A model generated the notes under the pieces. The model was given only the letters and a program-made list of their open reading frames with translations, did not search any database and was not told the DNA's origin. Below are positions 46,054-54,611 of a stretch of DNA of 64,000 nt, one piece after another (the stretch's first letter is position 1; each line of letters begins with the position of its first letter). Both the position numbers and the translations under genes were made by a program. The DNA comes from Alphaproteobacteria bacterium (GTDB lineage Bacteria; Pseudomonadota; Alphaproteobacteria; Rhizobiales; GCA-2746425), in NCBI GenBank assembly GCA_024743215.1, contig JANSWZ010000002.1:62001-126000 (forward strand), read 5' to 3'.

Positions 46054-47052
46054 CTATTTGGCCATCAGCCGATCTGGAACATCCAGACCGATTTCTGTGT
46101 AGTAACGTGCGGCACCCGGGTGCAGTGCAACGGGCAAACCAGCCATAGCCTTTTCGACCGACATGGCTTTGGTTGCCGGATGAATGGCTGTCAGGAAGCC
46201 AAGATTTTCAAACATGGTCTTGGTGAGCTGATAGACATGCTCTTCGTCCACATTAGCATTTACTGCCAGGAAGTTTGGTTGAGCAATTGTGTTCACATCC
46301 TTGTCCTGGCCAGGATAGGTGCCAGCTTCAATGACGAAACGCGTCCACAAATTGCGGTCACCATCCATCATCTTTGCCTGTTCATCAGTTACATCAAGAA
46401 TGACGAATTTGCCTTCTTTGGCTGCCATCAACTTTGTAATTGCGCCGGTCGGCGGGCCAGATGGAATGCCAGCGGCAACCGCTTGCCCATTCGCCATTGC
46501 ATCGACTGTTGGACCATAACCTGCATGAACCAGCGTAAAGTCCGTTTCGACATCGAGACCCAGGCCCGATAGCAGCACAGTGTTGGAGCCAATGGTGCCA
46601 GAATTCTGTTTGCCCATCCCAACGGATTTGCCTTTCAGCGCAACAAGATCGTCGACAGTGCCGCTTTTGACCATGTCAGCAGCAATGACGAACTGTTCGA
46701 CATTCTGCCAAAGCATGCTCACTGAGCGGATATTCTGTTGTGGTTCCGAAACGGGGCCAGTACCGGTGGCCGCATAGGAGCCGTAAAGGCCTTGCAGAAT
46801 TGCAAAATCAGCAGTGCCCGCGCCCATGGCCTGAACATTGGCACCTGAACCTGCTGAGTTCACAGCCGTCAGGCTGAATTTCTGGCTTGGCAGCAGCTTC
46901 ACTTTCGACAAAGTCGAAATGGCTGTGCCAACTGGATGATATGTTCCGCCAGTTGAAGCGGTGTTCAAAACGTAATCTTTGGATTCGGCAAGAGCAGCCG
47001 TAGTGGACAGCGCAAGCATTGCACCAGCCACAAAAGTGGTGAGTTTTTTCAT
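46054..47052 (-). CDS. TAXI-family TRAP transporter solute receptor
   Basis: This 332-residue periplasmic receptor is started at the ATG at 47052, which follows GGAGG; the frame upstream to 47271 overlaps the regulator gene and is spurious. A signal peptide (MKKLTTFVAGAMLALSTTAA, cleavage after ALA) leads into the TAXI domain: NTASTGGTYHPVGTAIS (about 29-45), TADFAILQGLYGSYAATG, SVGMGKQNSGTIGSNTVLLS (about 143-162). TAXI receptors bind small carboxylates such as glutamate or oxoacids. The two-component system next door probably senses the same ligand. Confidence 0.92.
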   Translation of the reverse strand: MKKLTTFVAGAMLALSTTAALAESKDYVLNTASTGGTYHPVGTAISTLSKVKLLPSQKFSLTAVNSAGSGANVQAMGAGTADFAILQGLYGSYAATGTGPVSEPQQNIRSVSMLWQNVEQFVIAADMVKSGTVDDLVALKGKSVGMGKQNSGTIGSNTVLLSGLGLDVETDFTLVHAGYGPTVDAMANGQAVAAGIPSGPPTGAITKLMAAKEGKFVILDVTDEQAKMMDGDRNLWTRFVIEAGTYPGQDKDVNTIAQPNFLAVNANVDEEHVYQLTKTMFENLGFLTAIHPATKAMSVEKAMAGLPVALHPGAARYYTEIGLDVPDRLMAK

Positions 47053-47158
47053 CGGGTAATCCTCCATGATGCGCCGCCTCCACGGCACGTTTGGGCAAAG
47101 TAGAGGACAGCGCCAAGCGGCCGCTATGAAGGAAATTGCGCAATTCGCAAAAAAGGGC

Positions 47159-47174
47159 CTGCGGATTTCCGCAG
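47159..47174. promoter_or_regulatory. 16-bp inverted element (terminator or regulator site), copy 1
   Basis: CTGCGGATTTCCGCAG lies directly after the response-regulator stop and about 110 bp before the TAXI receptor start. Its exact reverse complement occurs at 50337-50352, upstream of the kinase gene. On the minus strand this copy, with one extra base pair (CCTGCGG...CCGCAGG), is followed by CCCTTTTTTG, so it can act as an intrinsic terminator. The duplication upstream of dctB also allows a shared binding site. Confidence 0.55.
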
Positions 47175-47176
47175 GA

Positions 47177-48517
47177 TCAGGAATCCAGAAGCGTGGATTT
47201 TTCAATACCAAGTTTGACGATCTTCTCATTGAGTGTTCGGCGGCCAATTCCCAATGCATCGGCGACATCATCCATTCGCCCGCCCTGCGATGTCAGTGCT
47301 TTTCCAATAAGCTCCCGCTCGAAGGCTGCTACCGCTTCACGCAGAGTTTCCGGCGCGGATACTTCATTGGCCGGATACAGCAATAACTCACGCACAGACA
47401 CATCACCGCGCCGCGCAGCCAAAACATGGCGTTCACAAAGGCTACGCAGTTCACGCACATTGCCTGGCCAGTCATGGGCCAGAAGAATTGCGGTATCGTC
47501 AGATGTCTGATGTGGAATGCCGGTTTCATAGATTGCGGCAAAAACCCCAAGATAATGGCGGTACAGCAATGGAACGTCGTTGAGCCGCTCACGCAGGGGG
47601 GGCAGATTGAGAATAATTGTATTGAGGCGAAAGAACAGATCTTCCCGAAACTCGCCTGCGTCCACCGCCATTTGCAATTTATCGTTCGCTGCTGACACAA
47701 TGCGAATATCGGCTTGCCGCATGGTGGCAGACCCCAGGGGAGCAAACTCCTTGGTTTCGATAACCCGTAGTAGCTTGGCCTGCGCTTCCAGCGGAATGGC
47801 GCCAAGTTCATCGATGAACAATGTGCCACCCTCAGCCTGTGCAAACACGCCCGATGACTGACCTTCGATTCCAAACACCATTTCCTCAAACCGCAACACA
47901 GGTATTGCTGCGCAATTGATGGCAATGAAAGGCTCGGCAGCACGAGGCCCGAGATCATGCAGAGCCCGCGCAACAAGCTCTTTTCCCGTGCCGGTCTCGC
48001 CGAGCAGCATGACGTTTGGTTGCGTGGCGGCCAGATCAACGATTTCGGTGCGCAGCGCTATGATTTGATCGGTGTCACCGATCATGATCCGATCAAGACC
48101 AGACAATTCAGTAAGTCTTTCGGTCAGTCTTGCCGTCTTTTGAGACAATCGATGCCTCTGCGCAGCATTTTCCAGCAGTTTCAGCAATCGTCGCGGATCA
48201 AACGGTTTCTCCAAAAAACTGTAGGCGCCGTTGTGAATTGCCTCGACTGCCATTGTGATATCGCCATGGGCTGTCATGAGCACCAATGGGATGTCGTTTG
48301 TGCCCTGAAGTTGCGCCTGCAACTCGATGCCCGTCATGCCTGGCATACGCACATCGCAAAGCAGTACGTCAGTGTTCTGAGCCAATAATTGCGCTTCAAC
48401 ATTCTGGGCGCGTGACAGGCTGGCCACTTCGAACCCGGCTTTAGTCAGCAGATGCGTCAGCGACTCTCGCATTTCCCGGTCGTCATCAATTACTAAGATG
48501 CGGTAGTCATTGGCCAT
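47177..48517 (-). CDS. DctD-like response regulator lacking the GAFTGA motif
   Basis: This 446-residue regulator has three parts. The receiver domain has phospho-acceptor Asp55 in LLCDVRMPGMTG. The AAA+ domain (about 140-370) has Walker A GETGTGKELVARAL, Walker B GGTLFIDELG and arginine-finger region FREDLFFRLN. A Fis-type helix-turn-helix closes it (DDVADALGIGRRTLNEKIVK). Between FGIEGQ and FAQAEGG it is about eight residues shorter than NtrC/DctD and has no GAFTGA, the loop that contacts sigma-54. It therefore probably acts on sigma-70 promoters or as a repressor, as known for R. capsulatus NtrC and HupR. The ATG at 48517 overlaps the kinase gene. Confidence 0.9.
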   Translation of the reverse strand: MANDYRILVIDDDREMRESLTHLLTKAGFEVASLSRAQNVEAQLLAQNTDVLLCDVRMPGMTGIELQAQLQGTNDIPLVLMTAHGDITMAVEAIHNGAYSFLEKPFDPRRLLKLLENAAQRHRLSQKTARLTERLTELSGLDRIMIGDTDQIIALRTEIVDLAATQPNVMLLGETGTGKELVARALHDLGPRAAEPFIAINCAAIPVLRFEEMVFGIEGQSSGVFAQAEGGTLFIDELGAIPLEAQAKLLRVIETKEFAPLGSATMRQADIRIVSAANDKLQMAVDAGEFREDLFFRLNTIILNLPPLRERLNDVPLLYRHYLGVFAAIYETGIPHQTSDDTAILLAHDWPGNVRELRSLCERHVLAARRGDVSVRELLLYPANEVSAPETLREAVAAFERELIGKALTSQGGRMDDVADALGIGRRTLNEKIVKLGIEKSTLLDS

Positions 48518-50252
48518 TGATGATCTCGCTCTCATATGTTGCCAGAGGCAGGCTAAGTCTGAATTTCGCGCCCCCTTCTGGAATATTTTCAGCTGTCAGA
48601 GTGCCATCATGCTCGCTGATAATCGCTGAGGAGATCGACAGCCCCAAGCCCATACCATCGCCGGATGCGCGTGTCGTATGAAATGGCTCCTGCATAATCT
48701 CCAAATTTCGCGCACCAAAACCAGAGCCATTGTCGGCGACCTCGATGTGTGCGCGATCGTCACTTTCAAATGTGGTGATTGAAAGTTTTGTTGCTGTGGA
48801 TTCCTGCAATGATGAGAGACTGTTTTTAACCAGATTTACCAAGACCTGCTCAAGCCTTAGCCGGTTACCCTTGACGCGCATATGGTCGGTTTGAACATCA
48901 ATGGTCAGGTCGACCTTTTGAAAGTCGATGTCATGTTGTGTGAGTTCCAGACAATCGGAAATCACATCGTCGACCCTGACAACATCAAATGCTTCATCGC
49001 CCGGCCTGGTAAAAAACCGCAACTGCCGAGTAATGTTCTCCATTCGGCTGACGACAGCGACCAGCTTGTTGAGCGTCGGCAGGCTGGTGGCATCAGTGCT
49101 GATTTCTTCTGCCGTCAGATAGTTTCGCAACGCTGAGATGGGCTGACCCAATTCATGCACCACAGATGCTGATAATTGTCCCAAGGCTGCCAGCTTACTG
49201 GCGCGGGCCAATTCTGCCTGTGCACTTTCAAGCTGACGGTTTGCGTGCACCAGTTGCTGGCGATCTGACTGCGAGGCAACCAGCGCGGACTGAATCCGTT
49301 TTGAACGCAAATAGGCCGCAAACCCCATCAGCAACGCGATCAGAGAACCAAACACCGTGGTCGCCAGGATTGTCCGCTCATAAGCGCGTGCGCCATTCAG
49401 CAAATAGTGGATTTTCCAGTCCAGAAAGGCTGCATCTGTACTTGCCAGTGTATAGGTATTTCCAAGCAACTCGACGGAGGCGGGTCCCTCTTCCTTCCAG
49501 GGCAAGGGCACCACGTTCACATTTCCAAACTGCTTGCTGAGCCGGATTGCTTCCAGCTGTTGCGGCTCGAGATGATTGATCGTCCTGTAGAGCCATGTCC
49601 GATCAGATGCGAGTACCACTATTCCATCATTGTTCGTTGCCAGAACGGCTTCATCCCCTTCCTCCCAACTCTTCTGCAGTTCGCTGGCATCCAGCTTGAT
49701 TGCAATAATACCAATCGTACTGCCATCCGCCGCCCGCACTGGTTCTGAAACGAAGTAACCGGGCCTGCCTGTTGTGGCACCAACACCAAAATAATTGCCG
49801 CGCCCACCGGCAGCTGCAGCTTTGAAGTAGGGCCGGAAGCCATAATTCTTTCCAAGGAAGGATGGGGTCTTGTCATAGTTGGAGGCTGAGATAACCAGAC
49901 CGCTCAAATCCATCAGATAGATGGCTTCCAATTCAGCTTCCCTGGCGAAGGCCGATAGTCTGCGGTTCAGCCGGGTATTGGGCTCTCCACCCAATACTTC
50001 CTGAACCGTTGCATCACGTGCAAGCACAAAAGGCAGATGCTGAAAGCGACTGAGGGTTTCGTTCAATGAACGTTCAAAAAGGCTCAGCCTGCTTTGGGCC
50101 GTCTCTTGATCCAATGAGCGAAAATATGTCTGGGATACGAAGAACACCAATGCAATAGCGCCCAACGCCATTGCAATGAGTATGATCGCAATGCTTTTGC
50201 GGCCAAAGAGGCGGGAATCAGGAGCCAGAGCGATCTTGTTTTGGGCGGACAT
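48507..50252 (-). CDS. DctB-like sensor histidine kinase
   Basis: This 581-residue membrane kinase has helix 1 at about 20-40, a periplasmic double-Cache sensor (about 45-290, with GKNYGFRPYFKAAAAGG and GYFVSEPV typical of DctB), helix 2 at about 293-314 and a coiled linker. The dimerisation domain has phospho-acceptor His366 in SVVHELGQPISALRNY, and the catalytic domain has N-box NLVKNSLSS and G-boxes DNGSGF and GLGLSIS. DctB homologues sense C4-dicarboxylates; here the neighbouring TAXI-TRAP operon suggests its substrate is sensed. The gene overlaps the regulator gene by 11 bp. GGGAAAGAC precedes the ATG. Confidence 0.93.
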   Translation of the reverse strand: MSAQNKIALAPDSRLFGRKSIAIILIAMALGAIALVFFVSQTYFRSLDQETAQSRLSLFERSLNETLSRFQHLPFVLARDATVQEVLGGEPNTRLNRRLSAFAREAELEAIYLMDLSGLVISASNYDKTPSFLGKNYGFRPYFKAAAAGGRGNYFGVGATTGRPGYFVSEPVRAADGSTIGIIAIKLDASELQKSWEEGDEAVLATNNDGIVVLASDRTWLYRTINHLEPQQLEAIRLSKQFGNVNVVPLPWKEEGPASVELLGNTYTLASTDAAFLDWKIHYLLNGARAYERTILATTVFGSLIALLMGFAAYLRSKRIQSALVASQSDRQQLVHANRQLESAQAELARASKLAALGQLSASVVHELGQPISALRNYLTAEEISTDATSLPTLNKLVAVVSRMENITRQLRFFTRPGDEAFDVVRVDDVISDCLELTQHDIDFQKVDLTIDVQTDHMRVKGNRLRLEQVLVNLVKNSLSSLQESTATKLSITTFESDDRAHIEVADNGSGFGARNLEIMQEPFHTTRASGDGMGLGLSISSAIISEHDGTLTAENIPEGGAKFRLSLPLATYESEIINGQ

Positions 50253-50336
50253 GTCTTTCCCAGCTTGTTGTCCGGCAGGTATACCGGATTATCGCTCCCC
50301 TGTTCAAACGCAAGCGGCTGTTAAAGTAACAATGCT

Positions 50337-50352
50337 CTGCGGAAATCCGCAG
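50337..50352. promoter_or_regulatory. 16-bp inverted element, copy 2
   Basis: CTGCGGAAATCCGCAG is the exact reverse complement of 47159-47174. It lies 85 bp before the kinase start and 51 bp after the GlxA-type gene stop. No T-tract follows on either strand, so here it does not look like a terminator; a regulator-binding role is possible. Confidence 0.5.
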
Positions 50353-50402
50353 GAAGTCAGGATGTCCAGAGTTTCGATGTGATGGTCAACATTGAAAACA
50401 AA

Positions 50403-51413
50403 CTACGTCGCAGCCGGTGCGAGCGCCCGCCACTTCTTGCGATATGCGGAAGCGGAGATGCCAACACGCTTGCGGAATGCCGATCGGAAACTGGAGGGTT
50501 CCGTGTAGCCAACTTCAGTAGAGATATCGTCAATCGGCATCTCGGTCGTTTCCAGTAATTGTTTGGCTTCTTCAACGCGCAAGGTCTGAACGTAGTCAGT
50601 CGGTGCCTGACCGGTTGCGCGTTTGAACCTGCGATGGAAGCCGCGATCGGTCAATTGGCTGCTTCGTGCCATTGCGGCAACCGGGCTGGAAACGTTGTAA
50701 TGCTCAGCAGCCCAAATCTGGGCCGCAGCTACGAGCTGGTCCTCATGTTGACGACACGCTGTGAGCGAGGCGTAAGTCAGCTGGTCATGACCATGTGGCT
50801 CAATCAGATAGATTTTTGCGATCCGCCGGGCCACATCTGCCCCCTCGAACCGAGCGATCAGATACAGCATGAGGTCGGCCCAGGCTGATGCCCCTCCCGC
50901 TGTGACAACGCGGTGTCCCTCGCCGGTCGGGACAAGAATGCGTTCGCTGCACACTGTGACTCTCGGGAAATTTCGGCTGAGCATGTCAGCATAACCCCAA
51001 TGAGTTGTTGCCTCGTTCCCATCAAGAATGCCGGCCGCACCGAGCAGGACCGAACCGGAGCAGACAGATGTCACCATTGCCCCGCGCGCGTGGGCATCGC
51101 GAACCCAGTCAACCACCGGACTAAGCTCCTCGGGCAACCTGCCCGAAGGGTCAAGATGCAAGTCGGGTACAATGATCAAGTCGGGTATCGGAGTTTCATC
51201 AAGGGCAGCATCCGGCGTCACTTTGCGCCCGTTAATATCCCAGTATGGTGCCGCGTCTTGCGTTCTCAAACTCACGGTAAAGCCCGGTTCCAAGGATGGG
51301 AGCCCGTGCAGAACCTCCCAATCCCGTCCCACAGATGCCAGTATATCAAGGATGGAAAACAGCGTCGATGTCCCTGACAAGCGATTTCCGATTACAACCG
51401 TATTGAGACTCAT
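50403..51413 (-). CDS. GlxA-family transcriptional regulator (DJ-1/PfpI plus AraC domains)
   Basis: This 336-residue regulator joins an N-terminal DJ-1/PfpI-like domain (about 1-190, nucleophile-elbow Cys118 in TSVCSGSVLLGAAG, followed by EATTHWGY) to a C-terminal AraC DNA-binding domain. RGFHRRFKRATGQAPTDYVQ and PIDDISTEVGYTEPSSFRSA mark its two helix-turn-helix units. This is the GlxA/ArgR-type architecture; members control quaternary amine or arginine catabolism. It is divergent from the methyltransferase gene (133-bp gap), its most likely target. Confidence 0.9.
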   Translation of the reverse strand: MSLNTVVIGNRLSGTSTLFSILDILASVGRDWEVLHGLPSLEPGFTVSLRTQDAAPYWDINGRKVTPDAALDETPIPDLIIVPDLHLDPSGRLPEELSPVVDWVRDAHARGAMVTSVCSGSVLLGAAGILDGNEATTHWGYADMLSRNFPRVTVCSERILVPTGEGHRVVTAGGASAWADLMLYLIARFEGADVARRIAKIYLIEPHGHDQLTYASLTACRQHEDQLVAAAQIWAAEHYNVSSPVAAMARSSQLTDRGFHRRFKRATGQAPTDYVQTLRVEEAKQLLETTEMPIDDISTEVGYTEPSSFRSAFRKRVGISASAYRKKWRALAPAAT

Positions 51414-51546
51414 TTCCCCTCCAATAATCTGATTCCGGTCCGATAATCACCGATTTATTCCAATCCCATCATATTTATACACGTTTGAATAGTCCATTGC
51501 CTCCGCGCACACGGCAGGAGAGTTCTCCAGCCATGAACACAAGGAC

Positions 51547-52635
51547 ATGACAATGAACGTTCAGCATCACAAACCCATCTTTGACGACGCGAAAGCGGAA
51601 GCTTTCGCTCATCGATTTGTCGGAACGCTTTCAGAAGCGGCTTTGGCGATCATGACGTCGCTCGGTCACCGCGTTGGTCTATTTGACGCGCTTGCCGCCA
51701 ATCCCGGACTCACATCCGATGCTCTTGCCAAAGCCGTTGATGTAAATGCGCGTTACTTGCGCGAATGGCTTGGCGCCATGGTGACCTCAGGGGTGGTCGA
51801 GTACACTCCATCCGACCGCAGCTTCACTTTACCGCCAGAACACGCAGCCTTCCTGACTCGCGCGGCAGCGCCCAACAACATGGCGACCACGGCCCAGTTC
51901 ATCGGCGTTGCAGCCTTGGTCGAAGATGCCATGATCGAGAGGTTTCAGGCCGGTGGTGGGCTCTGCTACGAACATTTTGACCGGTTTCACGAAGTGATGG
52001 CAGAAGACAGCGCACAGTTGGTCGTGGCGAACCTCACCAATGCTATTCTGCCAATTGTTCCCGGGCTGATTGATCGCCTGAAGACAGGTATTGATGTCGC
52101 TGACGTCGGTTGTGGTGCCGGCTTGGCCATGCTGCGCCTTGCCGAAGCGTTTCCGAACAGCCACTTCGTGGGGTTCGATCTCTGTCCGGATGCCTTTGCC
52201 GCTGCCAAGGCTGAGGCACGGGATAAAAAGCTTCTAAACCTGCAATTCGTAGAGCGAAACCTCTCGACGGTTCAATCCATTGGCAGATTTGATCTCGTAA
52301 CCGCATTCGATGCCGTGCATGACCAGAAAGACCCTCAAGGCTTGCTCAATTTGGTCCGTAACTCCCTGAGCGATGGTGGCGTCTTCCTGATGCAGGATAT
52401 TGGCGGCTCACGCGATCTTGAGAAAAACATCGGTAATCCCTTTGCACCGCTGCTCTACACGATTTCCAGCATGCATTGCACGCCGATTTCAATCGGTCAG
52501 GGCGGGCCAGGGCTTGGTGCCATGTGGGGTGTGGAGACTGCTCAGGAATTTCTGGCTCTGGCCGGGTTCGGGCAAATCGAGACCCACCGCCTGCCGCACG
52601 ACCCGATCAACGCCTATTTCGTTGCCCGCGACTGA
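51547..52635 (+). CDS. class I SAM-dependent methyltransferase with N-terminal winged-helix domain
   Basis: This 362-residue protein has an N-terminal dimerisation/winged-helix part (about 15-110: GHRVGLFDALAANPGLTSDA, RYLREWLGAMVTSGVVEY) as in small-molecule O-methyltransferases and Rv2258c-like proteins. A Rossmann methyltransferase domain follows, with SAM motif I DVADVGCGAGLAMLRLA (about 181-197), acidic VGFDLCPDA and DLVTAFDAVHDQKDP. The substrate is not identifiable. It is divergent from the GlxA-type gene and followed by a DUF1127 gene 26 bp downstream. Confidence 0.85.
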   Translation: MTMNVQHHKPIFDDAKAEAFAHRFVGTLSEAALAIMTSLGHRVGLFDALAANPGLTSDALAKAVDVNARYLREWLGAMVTSGVVEYTPSDRSFTLPPEHAAFLTRAAAPNNMATTAQFIGVAALVEDAMIERFQAGGGLCYEHFDRFHEVMAEDSAQLVVANLTNAILPIVPGLIDRLKTGIDVADVGCGAGLAMLRLAEAFPNSHFVGFDLCPDAFAAAKAEARDKKLLNLQFVERNLSTVQSIGRFDLVTAFDAVHDQKDPQGLLNLVRNSLSDGGVFLMQDIGGSRDLEKNIGNPFAPLLYTISSMHCTPISIGQGGPGLGAMWGVETAQEFLALAGFGQIETHRLPHDPINAYFVARD

Positions 52636-52661
52636 ACCACTTTCAACAAAGGATAGATCCC

Positions 52662-52844
52662 ATGGGTCTGATATTGAATCACGACCAAATGTCGAGCCCT
52701 GCGCGCAAGCGTATCGGTGGTTTCATGACTTGGCTAATGGCCCGACACCATTATTGGAAAAAGCAGCGGCGAGATAAGCGCGCCGTGTCACACCTTTCTG
52801 AACAAACCCTCAAGGACATTGGACTGGAAGAGCACGGACCTTAG
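52662..52844 (+). CDS. small DUF1127 protein (YjiS-like)
   Basis: This 60-residue basic protein ends with the DUF1127 pattern: RRDKRAVSHLSEQTLKDIGL, where L-S-x-x-x-L-x-D-I-G-L is the family hallmark. The longer open frame from 52476 overlaps the methyltransferase gene and is not used; the ATG at 52662 follows AAAGGATAG. DUF1127 proteins in alphaproteobacteria have been linked to RNA turnover and phosphate or carbon metabolism. It is probably co-transcribed with the methyltransferase. Confidence 0.85.
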   Translation: MGLILNHDQMSSPARKRIGGFMTWLMARHHYWKKQRRDKRAVSHLSEQTLKDIGLEEHGP

Positions 52845-52910
52845 CAGAACCAACCGTGACGGCTGAAGCAACAACACCAATCTGAAAACATCACAAAAGG
52901 ACCTTTAAAA

Positions 52911-53465
52911 ATGCAACTCAATAAATATCTCGCTGTCGCACTTCTCGCATACACGCCTTTCGCTGTTTCTGCCGAGGATTTGCGCGCAGAATTCGACGTG
53001 GCTGAGGATATCTCGCGCTTCGTCTTTGCTCCCGCGCCTGTTTTCGATGATGGTATGCCCGCCTATGGCAACCCATTCGTCACACAGGGCTACATTTATC
53101 CTGCAGGCACGCTGAATGACGGTGTAGAAGGCACTTTGCCTAATGGTGATCCCGCCTTTCCTGACCTCGTCATCGGCGAATGGACATGTGACGGCTTCTT
53201 CGTGGGAGATGGCATGCGAACTGCAACCGGCGCCATCGTGATGACCCGACAAATATACCGCTTTGATGATGGGGATCTGCTGATAAGCCATGGCCCCGAG
53301 CTGGCAGATATTGGCGCGACCATCACACGGGCTGTTACCGGTGGAACGGGCGACTATGCGGATGCCCCGCACACGCTGAACCAAACGCTGCTCGGCATGA
53401 GTGAAGGCTACGGCGTGCGGCTGCAGATCGAACTCGGACAGGAAGACGCCACCACAGACGGCTAG
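52911..53465 (+). CDS. secreted small protein, possibly allene-oxide-cyclase/dirigent-like barrel
   Basis: This 184-residue protein starts with a signal peptide (MQLNKYLAVALLAYTPFAVS, cleavage after VSA), so it is periplasmic or secreted. The mature part alternates short strands: TQGYIYPAGTL, VIGEWTCDGFFVGDG, GAIVMTRQIYRFDDGDLLIS and ITRAVTGGTGDYADA. This resembles the dirigent/allene-oxide-cyclase-like eight-stranded barrel, where a T-G-G-T-G-x-Y turn is common. I am not certain of the family and assign no function. AAAGGACC precedes the ATG. A hairpin terminator follows the gene. Confidence 0.7.
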   Translation: MQLNKYLAVALLAYTPFAVSAEDLRAEFDVAEDISRFVFAPAPVFDDGMPAYGNPFVTQGYIYPAGTLNDGVEGTLPNGDPAFPDLVIGEWTCDGFFVGDGMRTATGAIVMTRQIYRFDDGDLLISHGPELADIGATITRAVTGGTGDYADAPHTLNQTLLGMSEGYGVRLQIELGQEDATTDG

Positions 53466-53561
53466 TCTGCCACTGAGATAACCCGCAAAGGTGCTCACAC
53501 CTGATAATGCGATCCTGTGCAACACGCCTGAGTTCGCCCGGCTGTTGAGCCGATTTAAGAC

Positions 53562-53587
53562 AAAGGCCCTGCATGTGCGGGGCCTTT
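53562..53587 (+). terminator. rho-independent terminator
   Basis: An 11-bp stem (AAAGGCCCTGC paired with GCGGGGCCTTT, one G-T wobble) with a 4-nt loop is followed by TCC. It ends the methyltransferase/DUF1127/secreted-protein transcript. Confidence 0.75.
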
Positions 53588-53754
53588 TCCATTTCAGTGG
53601 AAGCTCACTGTGAAAGACAAACTCAACACACTCAAAATCAGAGTTTCTGGAAATTGCCCCAATTGGAAATCAATTTCGGCCGCACAAGAATCGGGTGGCT
53701 CGGATCTGCAATGCTCGTCAAAACGTCTCCAGCAAATTCATGCAAGGAGACAAA

Positions 53755-54507
53755 ATGCGGTTGGAAAACAAGACTGTTATTATCACAGGTGCAAGCAGTG
53801 GAATCGGAGCTGCTGCGGCTCAATTATTTGCGAATGAAGGGGCAAAACTGGTGCTCGGTGCGCGTCGCTCAGAGCTTCTTGAAAAGGTCACCGATGATAT
53901 TTGCGGCCAGGGGGGCGAGGCTGTCTTTCTTGCTGGTGATGTGGAAGACGGTCCCTATGCCGCTGAGCTGGTGTTGCTTGCCGAGACAAGGTTCGGGCGG
54001 CTTGATGGCGCTTTCAACAATGCCGGGACAACAGGTGATATGGGGTCCATTCCGGACATGGCGGACGACAATTGGCATAAGGTGATATCCGTCAATCTGA
54101 ACAGCGGATTTCATGCAGCCAAACACCAAATCCCGGCCATGCAAAAACATGGCGGTGGCTCTATTGTTTTCACTTCATCATTCGTTGGCCACACGATTGG
54201 CCTGCCCGGCATGGGGGCCTATGCTGCGGCCAAAGGGGGACTGATCGGCTTAACTCAGGTTCTCGCGGTTGAGCACGGAACAGACAAGATTCGCGTCAAC
54301 GCGCTGTTGCCGGGCGGAACCAGAACCCAGATGGCTGGCGATGATCCGGGCACTCATGACTGGATCAGCGGGCTGCATGCGCTGAAACGAATGGCTGACC
54401 CATCCGAAATCGCACAGGCTGCATTGTTTCTGATCTCTGATCAGGCGTCTTTTGTTACCGGCAGTGCAATGATTGTGGATGGCGGAAACTCGATCAACAA
54501 AACCTGA
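53755..54507 (+). CDS. short-chain dehydrogenase/reductase
   Basis: This 250-residue classical SDR has cofactor motif ITGASSGIGAAAA (about 10-22), ARRSELLE after strand 2 (Arg suggesting NADPH), NNAGTTG, Ser in FTSSFVG, YAAAKGGLIG (YxxxK about 155-159) and C-terminal GSAMIVDGG. The ATG at 53755 follows AAGGAGA; the frame upstream to 53695 is not needed. It stands alone after the terminator at 53562 and is convergent with guaD. Substrate unknown. Confidence 0.88.
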   Translation: MRLENKTVIITGASSGIGAAAAQLFANEGAKLVLGARRSELLEKVTDDICGQGGEAVFLAGDVEDGPYAAELVLLAETRFGRLDGAFNNAGTTGDMGSIPDMADDNWHKVISVNLNSGFHAAKHQIPAMQKHGGGSIVFTSSFVGHTIGLPGMGAYAAAKGGLIGLTQVLAVEHGTDKIRVNALLPGGTRTQMAGDDPGTHDWISGLHALKRMADPSEIAQAALFLISDQASFVTGSAMIVDGGNSINKT

Positions 54508-54611
54508 TCGATACGGAAGAGGAACAGGGCTCTTGCTGCTGGAAACATCAGCAAGAGCGCAGCCACGCATGACAGCCCCATCGTGTGGATTGTTACGCAG
54601 TTGTATAGCGT

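Noticed and set aside
47053-47158. Sigma-54 promoter (TTGGCGC...TTTGC) in front of the TAXI receptor gene
   Set aside because: The GG and GC elements are about 18 bp apart instead of the required 12, and the regulator lacks GAFTGA.
47053-47271. N-terminal extension of the TAXI receptor frame
   Set aside because: It would overlap the response-regulator gene and place the signal peptide in the middle of the protein; GGAGG directly precedes the ATG at 47052.
52476-52661. Long version of the DUF1127 reading frame
   Set aside because: The first part is an out-of-frame shadow of the methyltransferase gene; the family starts at the ATG at 52662.
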